The notes under the pieces: generated by a model
Database searches by the model: none
What the model was told of the DNA's origin: nothing
Seen by the model: the letters and a program-made list of their open reading frames with translations, nothing else
Program-made: the position numbers and the translations under genes
DNA from: Peribacillus sp. FSL P2-0133
Lineage (GTDB): Bacteria; Bacillota; Bacilli; Bacillales; DSM-1321
Direction: 5' to 3'
Assembly: GCF_037975445.1 (NCBI RefSeq)
Contig: NZ_CP150254.1
Span: forward strand, 3,966,001-4,030,000
DNA length: 64,000 bases
Shown: in pieces, positions 31,511-41,671 of the stretch
Numbering within the stretch: position 1 is the stretch's first letter
Layout: every line of letters begins with the position of its first letter

Positions 31511-32149
31511 CTATAATTTTTCCGCCTCCATAATCCAGACAAATTGATTGCAGCGCTCGAAGTTCACTTTATATCCATTTACTTCAAGCACTTTTTCCAA
31601 AAAAGGAATCGTAGTATAATATTCCGTTTGCAAATCGTTTGCCAAATTATGAAAGCCTGCCTGCCTTGCATCTTGAATCGCTTGTTCATGCGCTTCCCTT
31701 GATTGATACATCGTATCCGCAAACACTATTTTACCACCAGTATTCAGTAACTTTCCATAGTTGGCTATAGCTTTTTCTTTTTCTTCATCTGTTAAATGAT
31801 GAAACGCGTACGTACTCACAATCGAATCAACCTGTTCCGGCTTCGGAAAATCGATAAAATCGCCATCCACAATTTCTGTTTTTCCGTCCAGCTTGCTTAC
31901 CGCTATTTCCCTCATCGCAGGTGAAGGTTCTATTCCCGATACCTTCAGGCCTTTCTTCAAAAGCCTTTCCGTCAAATTCCCGGTACCTACTCCGAACTCC
32001 AGCACATGGCCATGAGCTCGATCTGTGACGCTGTTCAATATGTTATCATAATGTTTAAAAACCTCTTGATACTCAATATCGTGTCCACCAACCGTATCAT
32101 CATAAGATTTCGACCATTCTTCAAATAAATCTATAAATTCTCTGCCCAT
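31511..32149 (-). CDS. yrrT: SAM-dependent methyltransferase YrrT
   Basis: 212-residue class I methyltransferase with motif [16 protein letters not shown] (around residue 48) and GIEPSPAM following. First gene of the operon that recycles S-adenosylhomocysteine to cysteine. In B. subtilis this operon is repressed by CymR; I looked for but could not confidently place a CymR box in the 158 bases upstream. The natural methyl acceptor is unknown. Confidence 0.9.
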   Translation of the reverse strand: MGREFIDLFEEWSKSYDDTVGGHDIEYQEVFKHYDNILNSVTDRAHGHVLEFGVGTGNLTERLLKKGLKVSGIEPSPAMREIAVSKLDGKTEIVDGDFIDFPKPEQVDSIVSTYAFHHLTDEEKEKAIANYGKLLNTGGKIVFADTMYQSREAHEQAIQDARQAGFHNLANDLQTEYYTTIPFLEKVLEVNGYKVNFERCNQFVWIMEAEKL

Positions 32150-32307
32150 TTTTAATCACCTTTTATGATAAGATAATAAAACCTATAAGCATAATATGAA
32201 ATAAACACAGAATCAGTTCTTGTTTTTTAGGCAAATCATTCATTCGGTTCAGATTCGTCCAAAATGGTGTTAAACTAACAGTATCTGAATGTTGGAGGGG
32301 AACAGTC

Positions 32308-32520
32308 ATGGGTTTTCAACTCGACTTAAACTTATTTGAAGATAAAATAGAATTTTTCGAGGCAGAAAGCATTAAGAATCTTGAAGAAAAAATCCAATCA
32401 CAAATTGAAATCAATAAAGCGATCATGCTTCAGGTGGAATCCGTGTCACACCAAATGTATGTAAGTGAAGAAGGCAGACGTTTTTATAGTGCAGTCGTCC
32501 ACTTTAAAGCAAAAAAGTGA
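32308..32520 (+). CDS. yrzA: YrzA-like protein (DUF2536)
   Basis: 70-residue acidic cytosolic protein (MGFQLDLNLFEDKIEFFEA...) of the DUF2536 family, located divergently from yrrT as in B. subtilis. Ribosome site GGAGGGG. Function unknown. A strong terminator follows. Confidence 0.85.
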   Translation: MGFQLDLNLFEDKIEFFEAESIKNLEEKIQSQIEINKAIMLQVESVSHQMYVSEEGRRFYSAVVHFKAKK

Positions 32521-32531
32521 TCACCATGAAA

Positions 32532-32569
32532 AAACCCCCGAAAAGTTGAATTCCTTTCGGGGGTTTTCG
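32532..32569. terminator. Terminator between yrzA and yrrS
   Basis: CCCCCGAAAAG...CTTTCGGGGG followed by TTTT on the plus strand; A-rich on the left so it may act both ways. Confidence 0.88.
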
Positions 32570-32587
32570 TTTATAAATTTTTGACCA

Positions 32588-33295
32588 TTACCTTTTATCG
32601 TTTGTCTTCAGCTCTTCGACTTTTACAGGTTTCCAACCTGATCCGTCCACCCATTCAATATAAACGCGGTAGGTTTTAGGATCATCTCCTTCAGAAACGG
32701 TACCGATTGCCGTGCTGGACGAACCGCCGTTTTGCAGCCACCATATCTTCATGCTGCCTTCATCGATTCCAGCTCCGCTTGCTATGGCTTTACTCATTTC
32801 ATTCCAATCGACCGAGCCCTTTTCAAAGCTTGTAGTGTGATCCCCGGATTGCTCAGTTCCTACTGGTTTCCAGCCCTCACTCGTATATGTTTGAGCAACA
32901 TTGCCATCTCCGCTGCCTTCCACTTCCACAAGTTCGGCATCTCCCGCTTTTTCTGAATCTGCACCATCTTCAGCCTTCTCTTCTGCATCTTCCTCTGTTG
33001 CTTTACTATCTTCTTCTACTGCATCTTCTTCTGTTGCTTCACTATCTCCTACTGCGTCTTCCTTCTCTGAATCCGTTTCTTCCTCTTTCCCAGCAGGCTT
33101 GTCCGCTACTTTCCCCGAATCTGTATCGGCGATTTGCTTCGGTTCAGTCGTAGCTTTTTTTGTTTCGGTGCCATCATCACTTAAGAAAATCGTGACTGCG
33201 ACAATGACGATTAAAATGGAAACGATGGTGATTGCAATATTATATATTTTATTTACTTTTCTTTTTTGATCTCTCTGATTAAAACGTGAGCCCAA
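32588..33295 (-). CDS. yrrS: YrrS-like membrane-anchored protein (DUF1510)
   Basis: 235 residues: basic N-terminus, one membrane helix (about 16-38), a long acidic Glu/Asp/Ser/Ala linker (about 60-125) and a C-terminal DUF1510 domain (KPVGTEQSGDHTTSFEKG...). Orientation implies an outside-facing domain. It lies 87 bases downstream of pbpI, with which B. subtilis yrrS is co-transcribed. Start TTG 33295 is chosen because GGGAGG sits eight bases ahead. The acidic linker is repetitive (EEDAVEEDS, EEDAEEKAED). Confidence 0.87.
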   Translation of the reverse strand: MGSRFNQRDQKRKVNKIYNIAITIVSILIVIVAVTIFLSDDGTETKKATTEPKQIADTDSGKVADKPAGKEEETDSEKEDAVGDSEATEEDAVEEDSKATEEDAEEKAEDGADSEKAGDAELVEVEGSGDGNVAQTYTSEGWKPVGTEQSGDHTTSFEKGSVDWNEMSKAIASGAGIDEGSMKIWWLQNGGSSSTAIGTVSEGDDPKTYRVYIEWVDGSGWKPVKVEELKTNDKR

Positions 33296-33382
33296 GGTCC
33301 ATTCCTCCCTTACCATTTCTTACTGACTCATTTTAACATGATTTAGCCAGAGATAGAAGGGAAGGGTTTCCTACACCTTTCG

Positions 33383-35134
33383 TCAATTCTCGCTTTTGTC
33401 CTGGTCCTTGGAGTACAGGACTTTTACAATATCTGAAAAAAGAGGCGTCATGCTGGAACTGTTTTCCTTCGTTTCAAAACTTACGGTAACAAGAGCATAT
33501 TTGGGATCTTTATATGGAAAGTAGCCCGCAAACCATTTATTCAGCTGCCCCTTTTTGATATTGGTCTGAGCCGTTCCAGACTTGCCAGCGACCTCCACAG
33601 GCAAATCTCTCAAGGAAGCGCCCGTCCCTTTCTCTTCCGTCACGACCTTCCTAAGAAGATGCTGCATCTTCATCGTTGTATATGGAGACAGTGTATCACC
33701 GCCAATAGTTTGATTGGGAAAATCGACTACCGTCGTACTATTGTTAAATTCGACCTTGGAAACGGCTTTGACCTGTTCCTTCTTGCCGCCGCGGGCAATC
33801 GTTGCCATCATATTCGCTATCGCGAGCGGTGTCGTTTGGACATCCTGCTGGCCAATTGCTGTTTTGGCAATCATTTTAGGATCTTTTTTTAAATCGTCAT
33901 CATGCCAGACCTTCCCGGTTTGTTCTTGATGCAATTGAGTGACTTCAGTGTGATAGACGTCCCCTTGCCAGCCCGATTCACCAACCAGCCCTAACATTTT
34001 TGCATATTTGTCCAAAAATTCCGGATCCTTCTCTGCTATTTCCTGTGACAATTCGGCAAACGTCCTGTTGCAGCTCTGGGCAAAGCTATTTTCAAAATTA
34101 AGCATGCCCAGTTCCCTCTGTTTATCCGTTTTGCCGTCTATCGTCAAATTACAATTAAATGTCCTGGTGGGACTAGCCGCTTCATAATCGATGGCCGCTG
34201 CTGCCGTGACCGTTTTAAAGACGGAACCCGGCGTTTTTTGAGTCAGCATCATATTGACGGCCCCTTCGCCATTCGGATCTTTTACATTAAGTGCCGGACG
34301 TGATACCATTGCGACGATTTCACTTTTTTCGATATCGATCAGTACGAGACCGCCTTTTTTTATCCCGCGTTCATCGACGAGCTTCTCCGCTTTCTCCTGA
34401 ATTTCTTTATCGATCGTCGTCACGACCTTCACCGGGTAAAGCGGATTTGCAGGTTCCACATATTTAACATCTACACCGAACATTGGGCCTCCACTGGCGT
34501 CCACGTGAAAAACGAGCTTCGATTCCCCAGAGGAAAGCAAGAACTCATCGAAGGTCCTTTGCAGCCCCGTATTGCCTATTTTCGTTTCAGGAGATAAATT
34601 CATGTCCGGATAACGTTTTTTCTTTTCCGCATCTGATATATTCGTCGTTCCGATCAATTGCGCTGCAGGGGTCTGATCAGGATATAATTTCTCATTCACG
34701 GCAAAGACCCCGGGAATCTTCAATTCATTGATTGCCTTGGATTGACTGGACGTCAACTCTATCGGTTCATCTCCGCCAAATACGAATGGTTCATCCGCTT
34801 GTTCTATCGCCCGTTTTAACTCCGCTTCCGATTTGCCTATTATCGAGGCCACTTCATCTATGGGCCATGTCATTTTTTTTAAAAATGGAAATAGGACGAG
34901 CGTCGGGATTTCTTCATGTGCAAGCGGTTCTCCATTTCTGTCATAAAACTTTCCGCGTCCATCATCAATCTTTAATACTTGTGAACGCTGATTCACGCTT
35001 GCTTCTAACAGGTTCACATCATGCTTTGAAAAAGATTCTGTCGATACAAGTTGGATATAGGCAAGCCTGCCTATGAGCATCAGCATGAAAGTGGTCAAAA
35101 AAACAGCCAGCAACCTCATTCGTTTCTTTTTCAT
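33383..35134 (-). CDS. pbpI: Class B penicillin-binding protein PbpI
   Basis: Membrane-anchored transpeptidase that crosslinks peptidoglycan. 583 residues: N-terminal anchor (about 7-27), a dimerisation domain, then a transpeptidase with SVFK (304-307), SCN (354-356) and KSGT (518-521). Position beside yrrS and greA matches pbpI (yrrR), a sporulation-linked PBP. ATG 35134 has GAGGTG upstream; the frame extends 16 codons further without support. Confidence 0.93.
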   Translation of the reverse strand: MKKKRMRLLAVFLTTFMLMLIGRLAYIQLVSTESFSKHDVNLLEASVNQRSQVLKIDDGRGKFYDRNGEPLAHEEIPTLVLFPFLKKMTWPIDEVASIIGKSEAELKRAIEQADEPFVFGGDEPIELTSSQSKAINELKIPGVFAVNEKLYPDQTPAAQLIGTTNISDAEKKKRYPDMNLSPETKIGNTGLQRTFDEFLLSSGESKLVFHVDASGGPMFGVDVKYVEPANPLYPVKVVTTIDKEIQEKAEKLVDERGIKKGGLVLIDIEKSEIVAMVSRPALNVKDPNGEGAVNMMLTQKTPGSVFKTVTAAAAIDYEAASPTRTFNCNLTIDGKTDKQRELGMLNFENSFAQSCNRTFAELSQEIAEKDPEFLDKYAKMLGLVGESGWQGDVYHTEVTQLHQEQTGKVWHDDDLKKDPKMIAKTAIGQQDVQTTPLAIANMMATIARGGKKEQVKAVSKVEFNNSTTVVDFPNQTIGGDTLSPYTTMKMQHLLRKVVTEEKGTGASLRDLPVEVAGKSGTAQTNIKKGQLNKWFAGYFPYKDPKYALVTVSFETKENSSSMTPLFSDIVKVLYSKDQDKSEN

Positions 35135-35216
35135 AAAATACACCTCGTAACCATTGTTGACGAGGTGCGAATTTTTAAACAATTATGAACAAATTTAACG
35201 CGGCACTTTTCCGATA

Positions 35217-35247
35217 AAAAAGAGGATGCCCCATGGACACCCTCTTT
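35217..35247 (-). terminator. greA terminator
   Basis: Minus-strand AGAGGGTGTCC-ATG-GGGCATCCTCT with G-U wobbles, then TTTTTT, ten bases after the greA stop. Confidence 0.8.
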
Positions 35248-35256
35248 TGCTTTTAT

Positions 35257-35733
35257 TTAGTCGATGGATACGATCTTCACGCTCATTTCGCCGCCAGGTG
35301 TCATGATCGATACCTTGTCGCCGACCCTTTTCCCTATCAGGCTTTTCGCGATCGGGGAATCATTGGAGATTTTCCCTTCGAATGGGTCCGCTTCAACGCT
35401 TCCTACGATGGAATATGTTTCTTCGTCACCATTTGGAAGTTCCACGAATGTTACCGACTTCCCTAGTGAAACTGTATCTGTATTCGAATCATTGCCTTCA
35501 ATGATTTTTGCATTACGGATCATGTTTTCGATTGTTGTAATGCGTCCTTCAACGAAAGCCTGCTCTTCTTTTGCGGAATCGTACTCTGAGTTCTCGGAAA
35601 GGTCCCCAAAACTGCGGGCGATTTTGATTCTTTCCACCACTTCTTTACGTTTAACCGTTTTTAACTGTTCCAGTTCCTGTTCAAGCTTTAACTTACCTTC
35701 TTTAGTCATTGGATATTCTTTTTCAATTGCCAA
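35257..35733 (-). CDS. greA: Transcription elongation factor GreA
   Basis: Rescues backtracked RNA polymerase by stimulating transcript cleavage. 158 residues: N-terminal coiled coil ([17 protein letters not shown]...) with the acidic tip [15 protein letters not shown], and a C-terminal FKBP-like domain with [14 protein letters not shown]. Length normal. Separated from udk by 305 bases and probably transcribed separately. Confidence 0.97.
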   Translation of the reverse strand: MAIEKEYPMTKEGKLKLEQELEQLKTVKRKEVVERIKIARSFGDLSENSEYDSAKEEQAFVEGRITTIENMIRNAKIIEGNDSNTDTVSLGKSVTFVELPNGDEETYSIVGSVEADPFEGKISNDSPIAKSLIGKRVGDKVSIMTPGGEMSVKIVSID

Positions 35734-36038
35734 AACCCTTCACTCCTTCAAATTCTTTACAGCAAGCTTTCGCTGTGACAAGTTTATGTACTATATAGTG
35801 CTTAACCCTGAAATCGAGTCAAAATATATAATTGCGCGACTTAAAAAGTACACGCTTCGATACTAAGAAACAATCCGTTCCTTAGTATATAAACCGACTG
35901 CGGTGAGCAGCCGGTTCGTTCTGTATCAAGAATAGAGTATTGCGTTTTCCAACATTTGTCCAGTCTTTCCCAATAAATAAATGGGATTATTTAAATAAAC
36001 GGAGGAAAATGGCACCTATCATTATTTATGCTATGTTA
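35734..36038. other. greA-udk gap with two inverted repeats
   Basis: ATACTAAG/CTTAGTAT (35860-35888) and AACCGACTGC/GCAGCCGGTT (35892-35916, one mismatch) lie back to back. No T run follows them on either strand. A possible greA promoter (TTGACT 35822-35817, TATATA 35797-35792, 19-base spacer) is nearer the gene. No ORF is supported here. Confidence 0.55.
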
Positions 36039-36677
36039 TTACAAAAAAGACTTTTGTTCAAGGATTGTTTGAATTTTTGTCACCATAAGGTCAATCGCCA
36101 CATGGTTCTGACCGCCTTCTGGTATGATGATGTCGGCATAACGCTTCGTCGGTTCTATGAACTGATTATGCATCGGACGGACGACACTGATGTATTGCTC
36201 GATGACGGAATCTATGGAACGGCCGCGTTCTTTAATATCACGGGTCATCCGACGAAGGATCCGCAAGTCTGCGTCCGTATCAACATAAAGCTTCATATCC
36301 ATCAGGTCCCGGAGGCGCTCATCCTCCAGCACAAGAATCCCTTCAAGGATGATGACATCCTGGGGCTCAACTGTGATGACTTCTTCTGAACGCGTATGGA
36401 TCGAATAATCATAAACCGGTTTTTCTATCGTTTCATAACGCAGCAATGCGTTAATGTGATCGATTAGCAAATCATTATCAAATGCAAGCGGATGATCATA
36501 GTTCGTTTTCAAGCGCTCTTCAAAAGGCAGATGACTTTGATCTTTATAGTAATAGTCTTGTTCGATCATCAAGATGGAATGTCCTTGAAAGAATTCAAAA
36601 ATGGAACGGGTAACACTTGTTTTACCTGATCCCGACCCTCCGGTAACTCCGATGACCACTGGTTTCTTTCTTGTCAT
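36039..36677 (-). CDS. udk: Uridine kinase
   Basis: Phosphorylates uridine and cytidine for pyrimidine salvage. 212 residues with the P-loop GGSGSGKT (13-20) and the family's DHPLAFDND block. It immediately follows yrrO (one-base gap) and is the last gene of the yrrM-N-O-udk run. Confidence 0.96.
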   Translation of the reverse strand: MTRKKPVVIGVTGGSGSGKTSVTRSIFEFFQGHSILMIEQDYYYKDQSHLPFEERLKTNYDHPLAFDNDLLIDHINALLRYETIEKPVYDYSIHTRSEEVITVEPQDVIILEGILVLEDERLRDLMDMKLYVDTDADLRILRRMTRDIKERGRSIDSVIEQYISVVRPMHNQFIEPTKRYADIIIPEGGQNHVAIDLMVTKIQTILEQKSFL

Positions 36678-36678
36678 A

Positions 36679-37950
36679 TCAATTCTCCTTCCGCATCATA
36701 TTGTTCACATGAACTCTATTATCTACTTGAATGCGGACAATTTGAAGCGGATGGCGGGCTGCCTCCAGCTCCTTACCTGACTCATCCCAGATCGTACCGA
36801 TTTTTTGAGTGAAGTTTTCAATTTCCGGTCCAAAAAACTCCACTTCATCCCCAGGCTTGAAGAAATTACGTTGCTGCATGGTAACGATTTTAGTTTCCTC
36901 GTTGTAATCAAGCACTAATCCTGCAAAGTCGAAGCGAGTCTTTACGGTATGATTCCCGAACATTTGCTGTTTATACCCAGGAATTTCCCCCTCCATGAAC
37001 GATGATGCCGTCTCACGGTTCGCACATTTATCAAGCTCTTCCAGCCATTCTTGTTTAATCTTGAAATTGTCAGGATCGGCACAATACGCATCAATCACTT
37101 TACGATAGACGCTGACAACTGTTGCAATATAATGAATCGATTTCATTCTTCCTTCGACTTTTAAGCTGTCTATGCCAATTTCAATCATGCCTGGCAGTGA
37201 TTCAATCAGCTTCAAGTCTTTTGGACTCATTGCGAATGGAGCATCTTCTTTATCGAATAAAGCCTTTTCTCCGTCTTGATCCAACTCATATAAATCATAA
37301 TCCCAACGGCAAGACTGACAGCAGCCTCCGCGGTTCGAATCACGTGCCGTCATATGGTTCGAAAGGGTGCAGCGACCAGAATAGGCAATGCACATGGCTC
37401 CATGAACGAAAGCCTCGATTTCGATATCGACCTTCTCCTTCATTTCACGGATTTCATCAGCACTCGTCTCACGTGCCAAAACAACACGCTCCAAGCCTTC
37501 TTCTTTCCAATACTGAACAGCCTTCCAGTTCGATAGCGATTGTTGCGTGCTTAAATGGATCTCGACGTTCGGAGCGACCCTTTTACATGTTTCAATGATT
37601 AATGGATCGGCGACGATGATACCATGAACCCCAGCCTCCTGAAGACCTTCCAGGTATTCATCCAGACCATCGATATTTTCATTATGTGCGAAGATATTTG
37701 TAGTTACATATACTTTAGCACCATACTTATTAGCGAATTCGACGCCTTCCTTCATTTCCTCAAACGTGAAGTTGCCGGCATTGGAACGAAGACCATATTC
37801 CTGACCGCCAATGAACACGGCATCCGCGCCGTAATGGACGGCAATTTTTAATTTTTCAAGGTTGCCGGCCGGAGCTAGCAATTCCGGTTTTTTTACAATG
37901 ACTCTCTTTCCATCAACGATCTTGGAAATTTTATCAGCAATAGCATTCAA
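36679..37950 (-). CDS. trhP2: Peptidase U32-family tRNA hydroxylation protein (YrrO/TrhP2)
   Basis: U32-family protein. In B. subtilis YrrN and YrrO together are needed to make 5-hydroxyuridine at wobble position 34 of tRNA, an Fe-S-dependent, prephenate-linked step. 423 residues: [14 protein letters not shown] at the start, a Cys cluster typical of U32 iron-sulfur binding ([17 protein letters not shown]), and a C-terminal beta domain ([10 protein letters not shown]). Clustered with yrrN and yrrM. Confidence 0.92.
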   Translation of the reverse strand: MNAIADKISKIVDGKRVIVKKPELLAPAGNLEKLKIAVHYGADAVFIGGQEYGLRSNAGNFTFEEMKEGVEFANKYGAKVYVTTNIFAHNENIDGLDEYLEGLQEAGVHGIIVADPLIIETCKRVAPNVEIHLSTQQSLSNWKAVQYWKEEGLERVVLARETSADEIREMKEKVDIEIEAFVHGAMCIAYSGRCTLSNHMTARDSNRGGCCQSCRWDYDLYELDQDGEKALFDKEDAPFAMSPKDLKLIESLPGMIEIGIDSLKVEGRMKSIHYIATVVSVYRKVIDAYCADPDNFKIKQEWLEELDKCANRETASSFMEGEIPGYKQQMFGNHTVKTRFDFAGLVLDYNEETKIVTMQQRNFFKPGDEVEFFGPEIENFTQKIGTIWDESGKELEAARHPLQIVRIQVDNRVHVNNMMRKEN

Positions 37951-37982
37951 GGCTATTCCTCCTCTTTCTCTTACCCTTTTCT

Positions 37983-38912
37983 TTAATAAACCGATTCTTT
38001 AAAGAAGAACCCGGTATCCAACTCACGGTTATCCGGCTGAATCGCTTTGACTTTTTCAAAAAGTTCCGATTTCACATCATCATAGCCGTCAGGGTCTTCA
38101 GCACATACGTCAATCGCTTCCCGATATAACTTTGTCATTTCAATGATATATTCCGGTGTTTGTAATAATCCTTCGATTTTCAGTGAATCAATCTCCGCTT
38201 CAATCAATTCCTGAAGTTCATCAATCATGCACATATCATTCGGACTCATGATATGTGTACCATTTTCATCTTCATAAATCGGATATTTATTTTCACGTTC
38301 CTTATCATGCAAGAACATATTTCTTTGTTCCTTCCGATTTTCCACTTCCAATGCCTTGCCTTGGTATTCAAAGTAATTACCAAGAAGCGTACGCTTCGAT
38401 TGGAACATGCATGTCATGCCATGCACTTGGACTTCAATCTCCACTTCGGCATTTTCCTTCATTTCCACTATCTCGTCCAGACTTATCTCACGGGCAGCAA
38501 CGGCGCGGACAGCACCGCGTTTCCCCCAATAATTACATGTGTACCAGTTCGTTACCGTCATCTCTGTATTCCAGTGCAGGGGCATTTCAGGTGCCACGGC
38601 ACGGACAGCCATCAAGACTGCGGGATCACCGAATATGATCCGGTCGGCACCAGCCTCTTTAAGGAATGTGACATACCCTTCAAGCTCGTCCACTTTTTCA
38701 TTATGGAAAATGGCGTTCATGGATACGTACACTTTCTTGCCCGCAGCATGTGCAAGCTCAATCGCCTTCTCTACATCTTCACGTTTGAACTCCCCTGCCA
38801 GCCTTAGCGCATAACGTTGTTCGCCAATGACGAAGGCGTCAGCGCCAGCATCGATGAGTTCTGTTATATGGTCGACACTTGTCGGAGTCACAAGTAATTC
38901 AGGCTTTTTCAT
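37983..38912 (-). CDS. trhP1: Peptidase U32-family tRNA hydroxylation protein (YrrN/TrhP1)
   Basis: Shorter U32 paralogue (309 residues) that works with YrrO in tRNA U34 hydroxylation. It starts MKKPELLVTPTSVDHI and contains the U32 core without the C-terminal extension of YrrO. ATG 38912 has GAGGTGAC upstream and overlaps the end of yrrM by 14 bases, so translation is coupled. A longer frame adds 14 codons. Confidence 0.92.
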   Translation of the reverse strand: MKKPELLVTPTSVDHITELIDAGADAFVIGEQRYALRLAGEFKREDVEKAIELAHAAGKKVYVSMNAIFHNEKVDELEGYVTFLKEAGADRIIFGDPAVLMAVRAVAPEMPLHWNTEMTVTNWYTCNYWGKRGAVRAVAAREISLDEIVEMKENAEVEIEVQVHGMTCMFQSKRTLLGNYFEYQGKALEVENRKEQRNMFLHDKERENKYPIYEDENGTHIMSPNDMCMIDELQELIEAEIDSLKIEGLLQTPEYIIEMTKLYREAIDVCAEDPDGYDDVKSELFEKVKAIQPDNRELDTGFFFKESVY

Positions 38913-39564
38913 TTTTGTCACCTCTATGTTTACTAATGGCCACACCATCACCAATCGGCAAAATTACGGTATCGAAGTTGGGATGGTCATGTAACCAGAT
39001 GTTAAAGTCCCTGATTTTTTTAATAAGAGCTCGCTTTCTTCTCGTCATTTCCATTTCTTCAATGTTTTCGGCAACCAAGCCTTTGAATAAAACATTATCA
39101 GTAATGATAATGCCAGCACCAGCAAGGAATGGTTCAAACAGTTCAAAGAATCGCTTGTACTGCCCTTTAGCTGCATCAACGAAGATGATATCAAACGGAC
39201 CATGTTCCATCACTTTCGGTCCCGCTTCAAGGGCATCCCCTTCAATGAGGGTGATCCTTTCCGACAGTCCCGCCTTCTCGAAGTTAGCCCTTGCCTGCTC
39301 AATACGGGCTTCATTCCGTTCAAGTGTGACGATTCGAGCTTCCGGAAGGGTCTCAGCCATCCTAATGGCCGAATAGCCAATTGCCGAACCTACTTCCAAT
39401 ATCCTCTTTGGCTGATGAAGCCTTAAAATCTGAAGCAGCACCTCAATGCCTTCGGGCTCCATGATCGGCACATTATTTTCCATCGCAAAATCTTCCAACT
39501 CCTTAAGCAAACCCGTACGCTCCGGAATTAAGGAATGAAGATATTGTTCTATTTTTCCGTTCAA
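38899..39564 (-). CDS. trmR: tRNA 5-hydroxyuridine methyltransferase TrmR (YrrM)
   Basis: 221-residue O-methyltransferase of the catechol/caffeoyl-CoA type. In B. subtilis it methylates 5-hydroxyuridine to 5-methoxyuridine at tRNA position 34. Motif I is ILEVGSAIGYSAIRMA (near 58), and IIFVDAAKG holds a metal-binding Asp. It overlaps yrrN; together the three genes encode the full pathway to mo5U. Confidence 0.93.
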   Translation of the reverse strand: MNGKIEQYLHSLIPERTGLLKELEDFAMENNVPIMEPEGIEVLLQILRLHQPKRILEVGSAIGYSAIRMAETLPEARIVTLERNEARIEQARANFEKAGLSERITLIEGDALEAGPKVMEHGPFDIIFVDAAKGQYKRFFELFEPFLAGAGIIITDNVLFKGLVAENIEEMEMTRRKRALIKKIRDFNIWLHDHPNFDTVILPIGDGVAISKHRGDKNEKA

Positions 39565-39689
39565 AACGTTTCCTCCATTTATAAGGAAAACAAAAGCGCT
39601 TGGTCAGTAACATGAAAAAACTGATTGGACAATTTCTTCACAAGGAGCTGAAACAAGTATGCTTGACGATCTACATTTCCTTATCTTTC

Positions 39690-39716
39690 AAAATAAAACC
39701 CGGCATTCGCCGAGTT
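39690..39716 (-). terminator. mltG terminator
   Basis: Minus strand AACTCGGC-GAAT-GCCGGGTT (one G-U pair), then TTATTTT. It lies about 105 bases after the mltG stop; the rest of 39565-39821 shows no supported gene. Confidence 0.7.
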
Positions 39717-39821
39717 ACGTCACCGATAAGAATCGGATCAAAAATTCACTTGTACTATTCTATCATAAAAACAAGGGGAAAGTAATATCTCTCCCCCCAC
39801 AGTCTCATTGCTATTTTTTAT

Positions 39822-40958
39822 TTATTTATTGGAAATATGCTCTGCCTTTTTGTTATTGTGGTCATCCAAGGTCTTGGAGTAAAGGACTTCCCCTTCAGGT
39901 GTAGCCAAAAAGTACAGATAATCCGTTTTCTCAGGTTTCAGTACCGCATCGATCGATGTCGTTCCGGCATTGGCAATCGGTCCTGGCGGCAGCCCCTTAT
40001 TCTTATACGTATTATAAGGGGATTTCACCTCAAGGTCTTTATAATACACCCTGCTCTTATGTGAACCCTTCGCATACAAAACGGTCGGATCCGTTTGAAG
40101 CGGCATACCTTCCTCAATACGATTGTAAAAGACGGAAGCTATTTTTCCGCGATCGACTTGCGCCGTCGCCTCTTCTTCGACAAGCGAGGCGAAGGTCAGC
40201 ATCTGGTGTACGGAATAATCGTTCTTGTCCATTTGGCTCTCGTAAGCCTGCAATGTTTCTTCGGTTTTCTTCAGCATCTCGATGACGATCGATTCCAGGG
40301 TCGGCTTTTCCTCATAAAAGTCATAAGTAGCCGGGAAAAGGTACCCTTCAAGCGGATATAAAACCTTTTCATTTTCAATTTCTGAGGTCAAGAGCTGCGG
40401 AAATTTCTCTTGCATGGTATTTACGAACTTTTTATCATTCAATTTCTTAAAGACCTTTTTCGGATCTTCACCCGTCTTCACTGCGATGATATCAGCAATT
40501 TGGATAAGCTGCTTTCCTTCAGGAATGGTTATCTTCATTGCAGCTTCCTTCATGAGTTTTCCGGTTTTGATGCTTGTGACGATATCTTCAATTGGCATGG
40601 AAGGTGATAATTTATACTCCCCTGCCTGAAAACCGGATTCATTGCGGAATTTAATATAATATTTGAATACGCGTGCGTCCTTGATTATTCCCTGCTCTTC
40701 AAGCAGCGTTGAAATTCCGTTAACGGAAGAACCGATTGGGATTTTCACTTTCTTGATGGTATCATCATCCGGATCGACTGGTTTCATGGCTGAGTTGATA
40801 TATAAAAAGCCCACAAGACCAACTATCCCAATTAGTAAAATAAGCGAAGCTACCGTAATCATGATGATTTTACGAACCAGCTTGGCTTCTCCTTGCTGTT
40901 CTAACAATTTCATTCGGATATGTTCCTTTTTAGATAAATTTTTATCTTTTTCATCCAT
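39822..40958 (-). CDS. mltG: Endolytic murein transglycosylase MltG (YrrL)
   Basis: Membrane-bound transglycosylase that cuts nascent glycan strands. 378 residues: cytosolic basic head, one membrane helix (about 31-53), a LysM-like region (KIPIGSSVNGISTLLEEQGII) and the YceG catalytic domain, with the conserved ASLVEEEA stretch holding the catalytic Glu. ATG 40958 is preferred because AGGGGG sits seven bases ahead; an ATG two codons earlier is too close. Confidence 0.93.
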   Translation of the reverse strand: MDEKDKNLSKKEHIRMKLLEQQGEAKLVRKIIMITVASLILLIGIVGLVGFLYINSAMKPVDPDDDTIKKVKIPIGSSVNGISTLLEEQGIIKDARVFKYYIKFRNESGFQAGEYKLSPSMPIEDIVTSIKTGKLMKEAAMKITIPEGKQLIQIADIIAVKTGEDPKKVFKKLNDKKFVNTMQEKFPQLLTSEIENEKVLYPLEGYLFPATYDFYEEKPTLESIVIEMLKKTEETLQAYESQMDKNDYSVHQMLTFASLVEEEATAQVDRGKIASVFYNRIEEGMPLQTDPTVLYAKGSHKSRVYYKDLEVKSPYNTYKNKGLPPGPIANAGTTSIDAVLKPEKTDYLYFLATPEGEVLYSKTLDDHNNKKAEHISNK

Positions 40959-41190
40959 TTTCATTCCCCCTGCAAACTCAACACCAACTACAGAATGGTT
41001 TCTTGATGATGCTTTCTCTAATTAATCTTTGCTTCGAACATTATACTAAAATCAACAAATAATTACATGTTTTTTGCAAAACTACATTCATCAATACTCT
41101 ATTTATGGCAAAAATGCACTAGTTTTGTCAATATACAGATGTTATTTTATAGGAAAATAGTGATATCTTTGTCTACAGTCTTTTTATGGC
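40959..41190. other. AT-rich gap upstream of mltG
   Basis: Should hold the mltG promoter; nothing else could be supported. It runs into the first dispersed repeat copy. Confidence 0.5.
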
Positions 41191-41340
41191 TTGTACAATT
41201 TAGTCGTTGATTTCCGCTCCAGGCACTCGCTTTCCGCGGGCGGTCCGGGAGCCTCCTCGGCTTGCGCCTGCGGGGTCTCCCCTAGACGCGCTTTTCCCGC
41301 AGGAGTCTCGCACCTTACTCTCCAATCAACTTTGTTTTAA
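41191..41340 (+). repeat. Dispersed ~150-bp GC-rich repeat, copy 1
   Basis: Starts TTGTACAATTT, then GTTGATTTCC..., and ends CCAATCAACTTTGTTTTAA, so GTTGATT/AATCAAC form terminal inverted repeats. The GC-rich centre (GGCACTCGCTTTCCGCGGGC...CCGCAGGAGTCTCG) contrasts sharply with flanking AT-rich DNA. A second copy lies 330 bases downstream in the same orientation. It encodes no protein, and its features suggest a non-autonomous mobile repeat. Confidence 0.9.
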
Positions 41341-41457
41341 TTATTTACTCAGCTTAAAAAAAATTCCCCCTGCATGTATTAGGCATTTCAGGAAATGAAA
41401 GGAATATTCATACAGGAATGGTATTATTAATTAATGATATAGAAAGGTGTGAAGGAG

Positions 41458-41613
41458 TTGGATAATTCTTATTTTGTAGGTTGGGGGACATTGGCACTCA
41501 TAAACGCCGGACTTGCTCAAGGTAAAAATAGAACGGCGTTGAATTGGTTCTTGTTATCATTATTTTTAGGTCCACTCGCTACATTTATACTTTTATTCGC
41601 AGAGAAAAGATAA
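41458..41613 (+). CDS. 51-aa membrane protein between two repeat copies
   Basis: TTG-started ORF (AAAGG ten bases ahead). The product (MDNSYFVGWGTLALINAGLAQ...) has two hydrophobic segments (about 5-20 and 28-45) split by a short polar turn (GKNRTA). No family recognised. Flanked on both sides by copies of the 150-bp repeat, so it could have been carried in, or it could be the remains of an older locus. Confidence 0.55.
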   Translation: MDNSYFVGWGTLALINAGLAQGKNRTALNWFLLSLFLGPLATFILLFAEKR

Positions 41614-41671
41614 GGCCGTTACTAGTACATAAATGAAAAACCGTCCTTAATGTCTACTGTTTTTTAGGGGT

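Noticed and set aside
32161-32300. CymR operator upstream of yrrT
   Set aside because: Expected from B. subtilis, but no sequence here could be matched to the box with confidence by eye.
39600-39785. 61-aa plus-strand ORF in the yrrM-mltG gap
   Set aside because: Runs through the mltG terminator in antisense and has no ribosome site.
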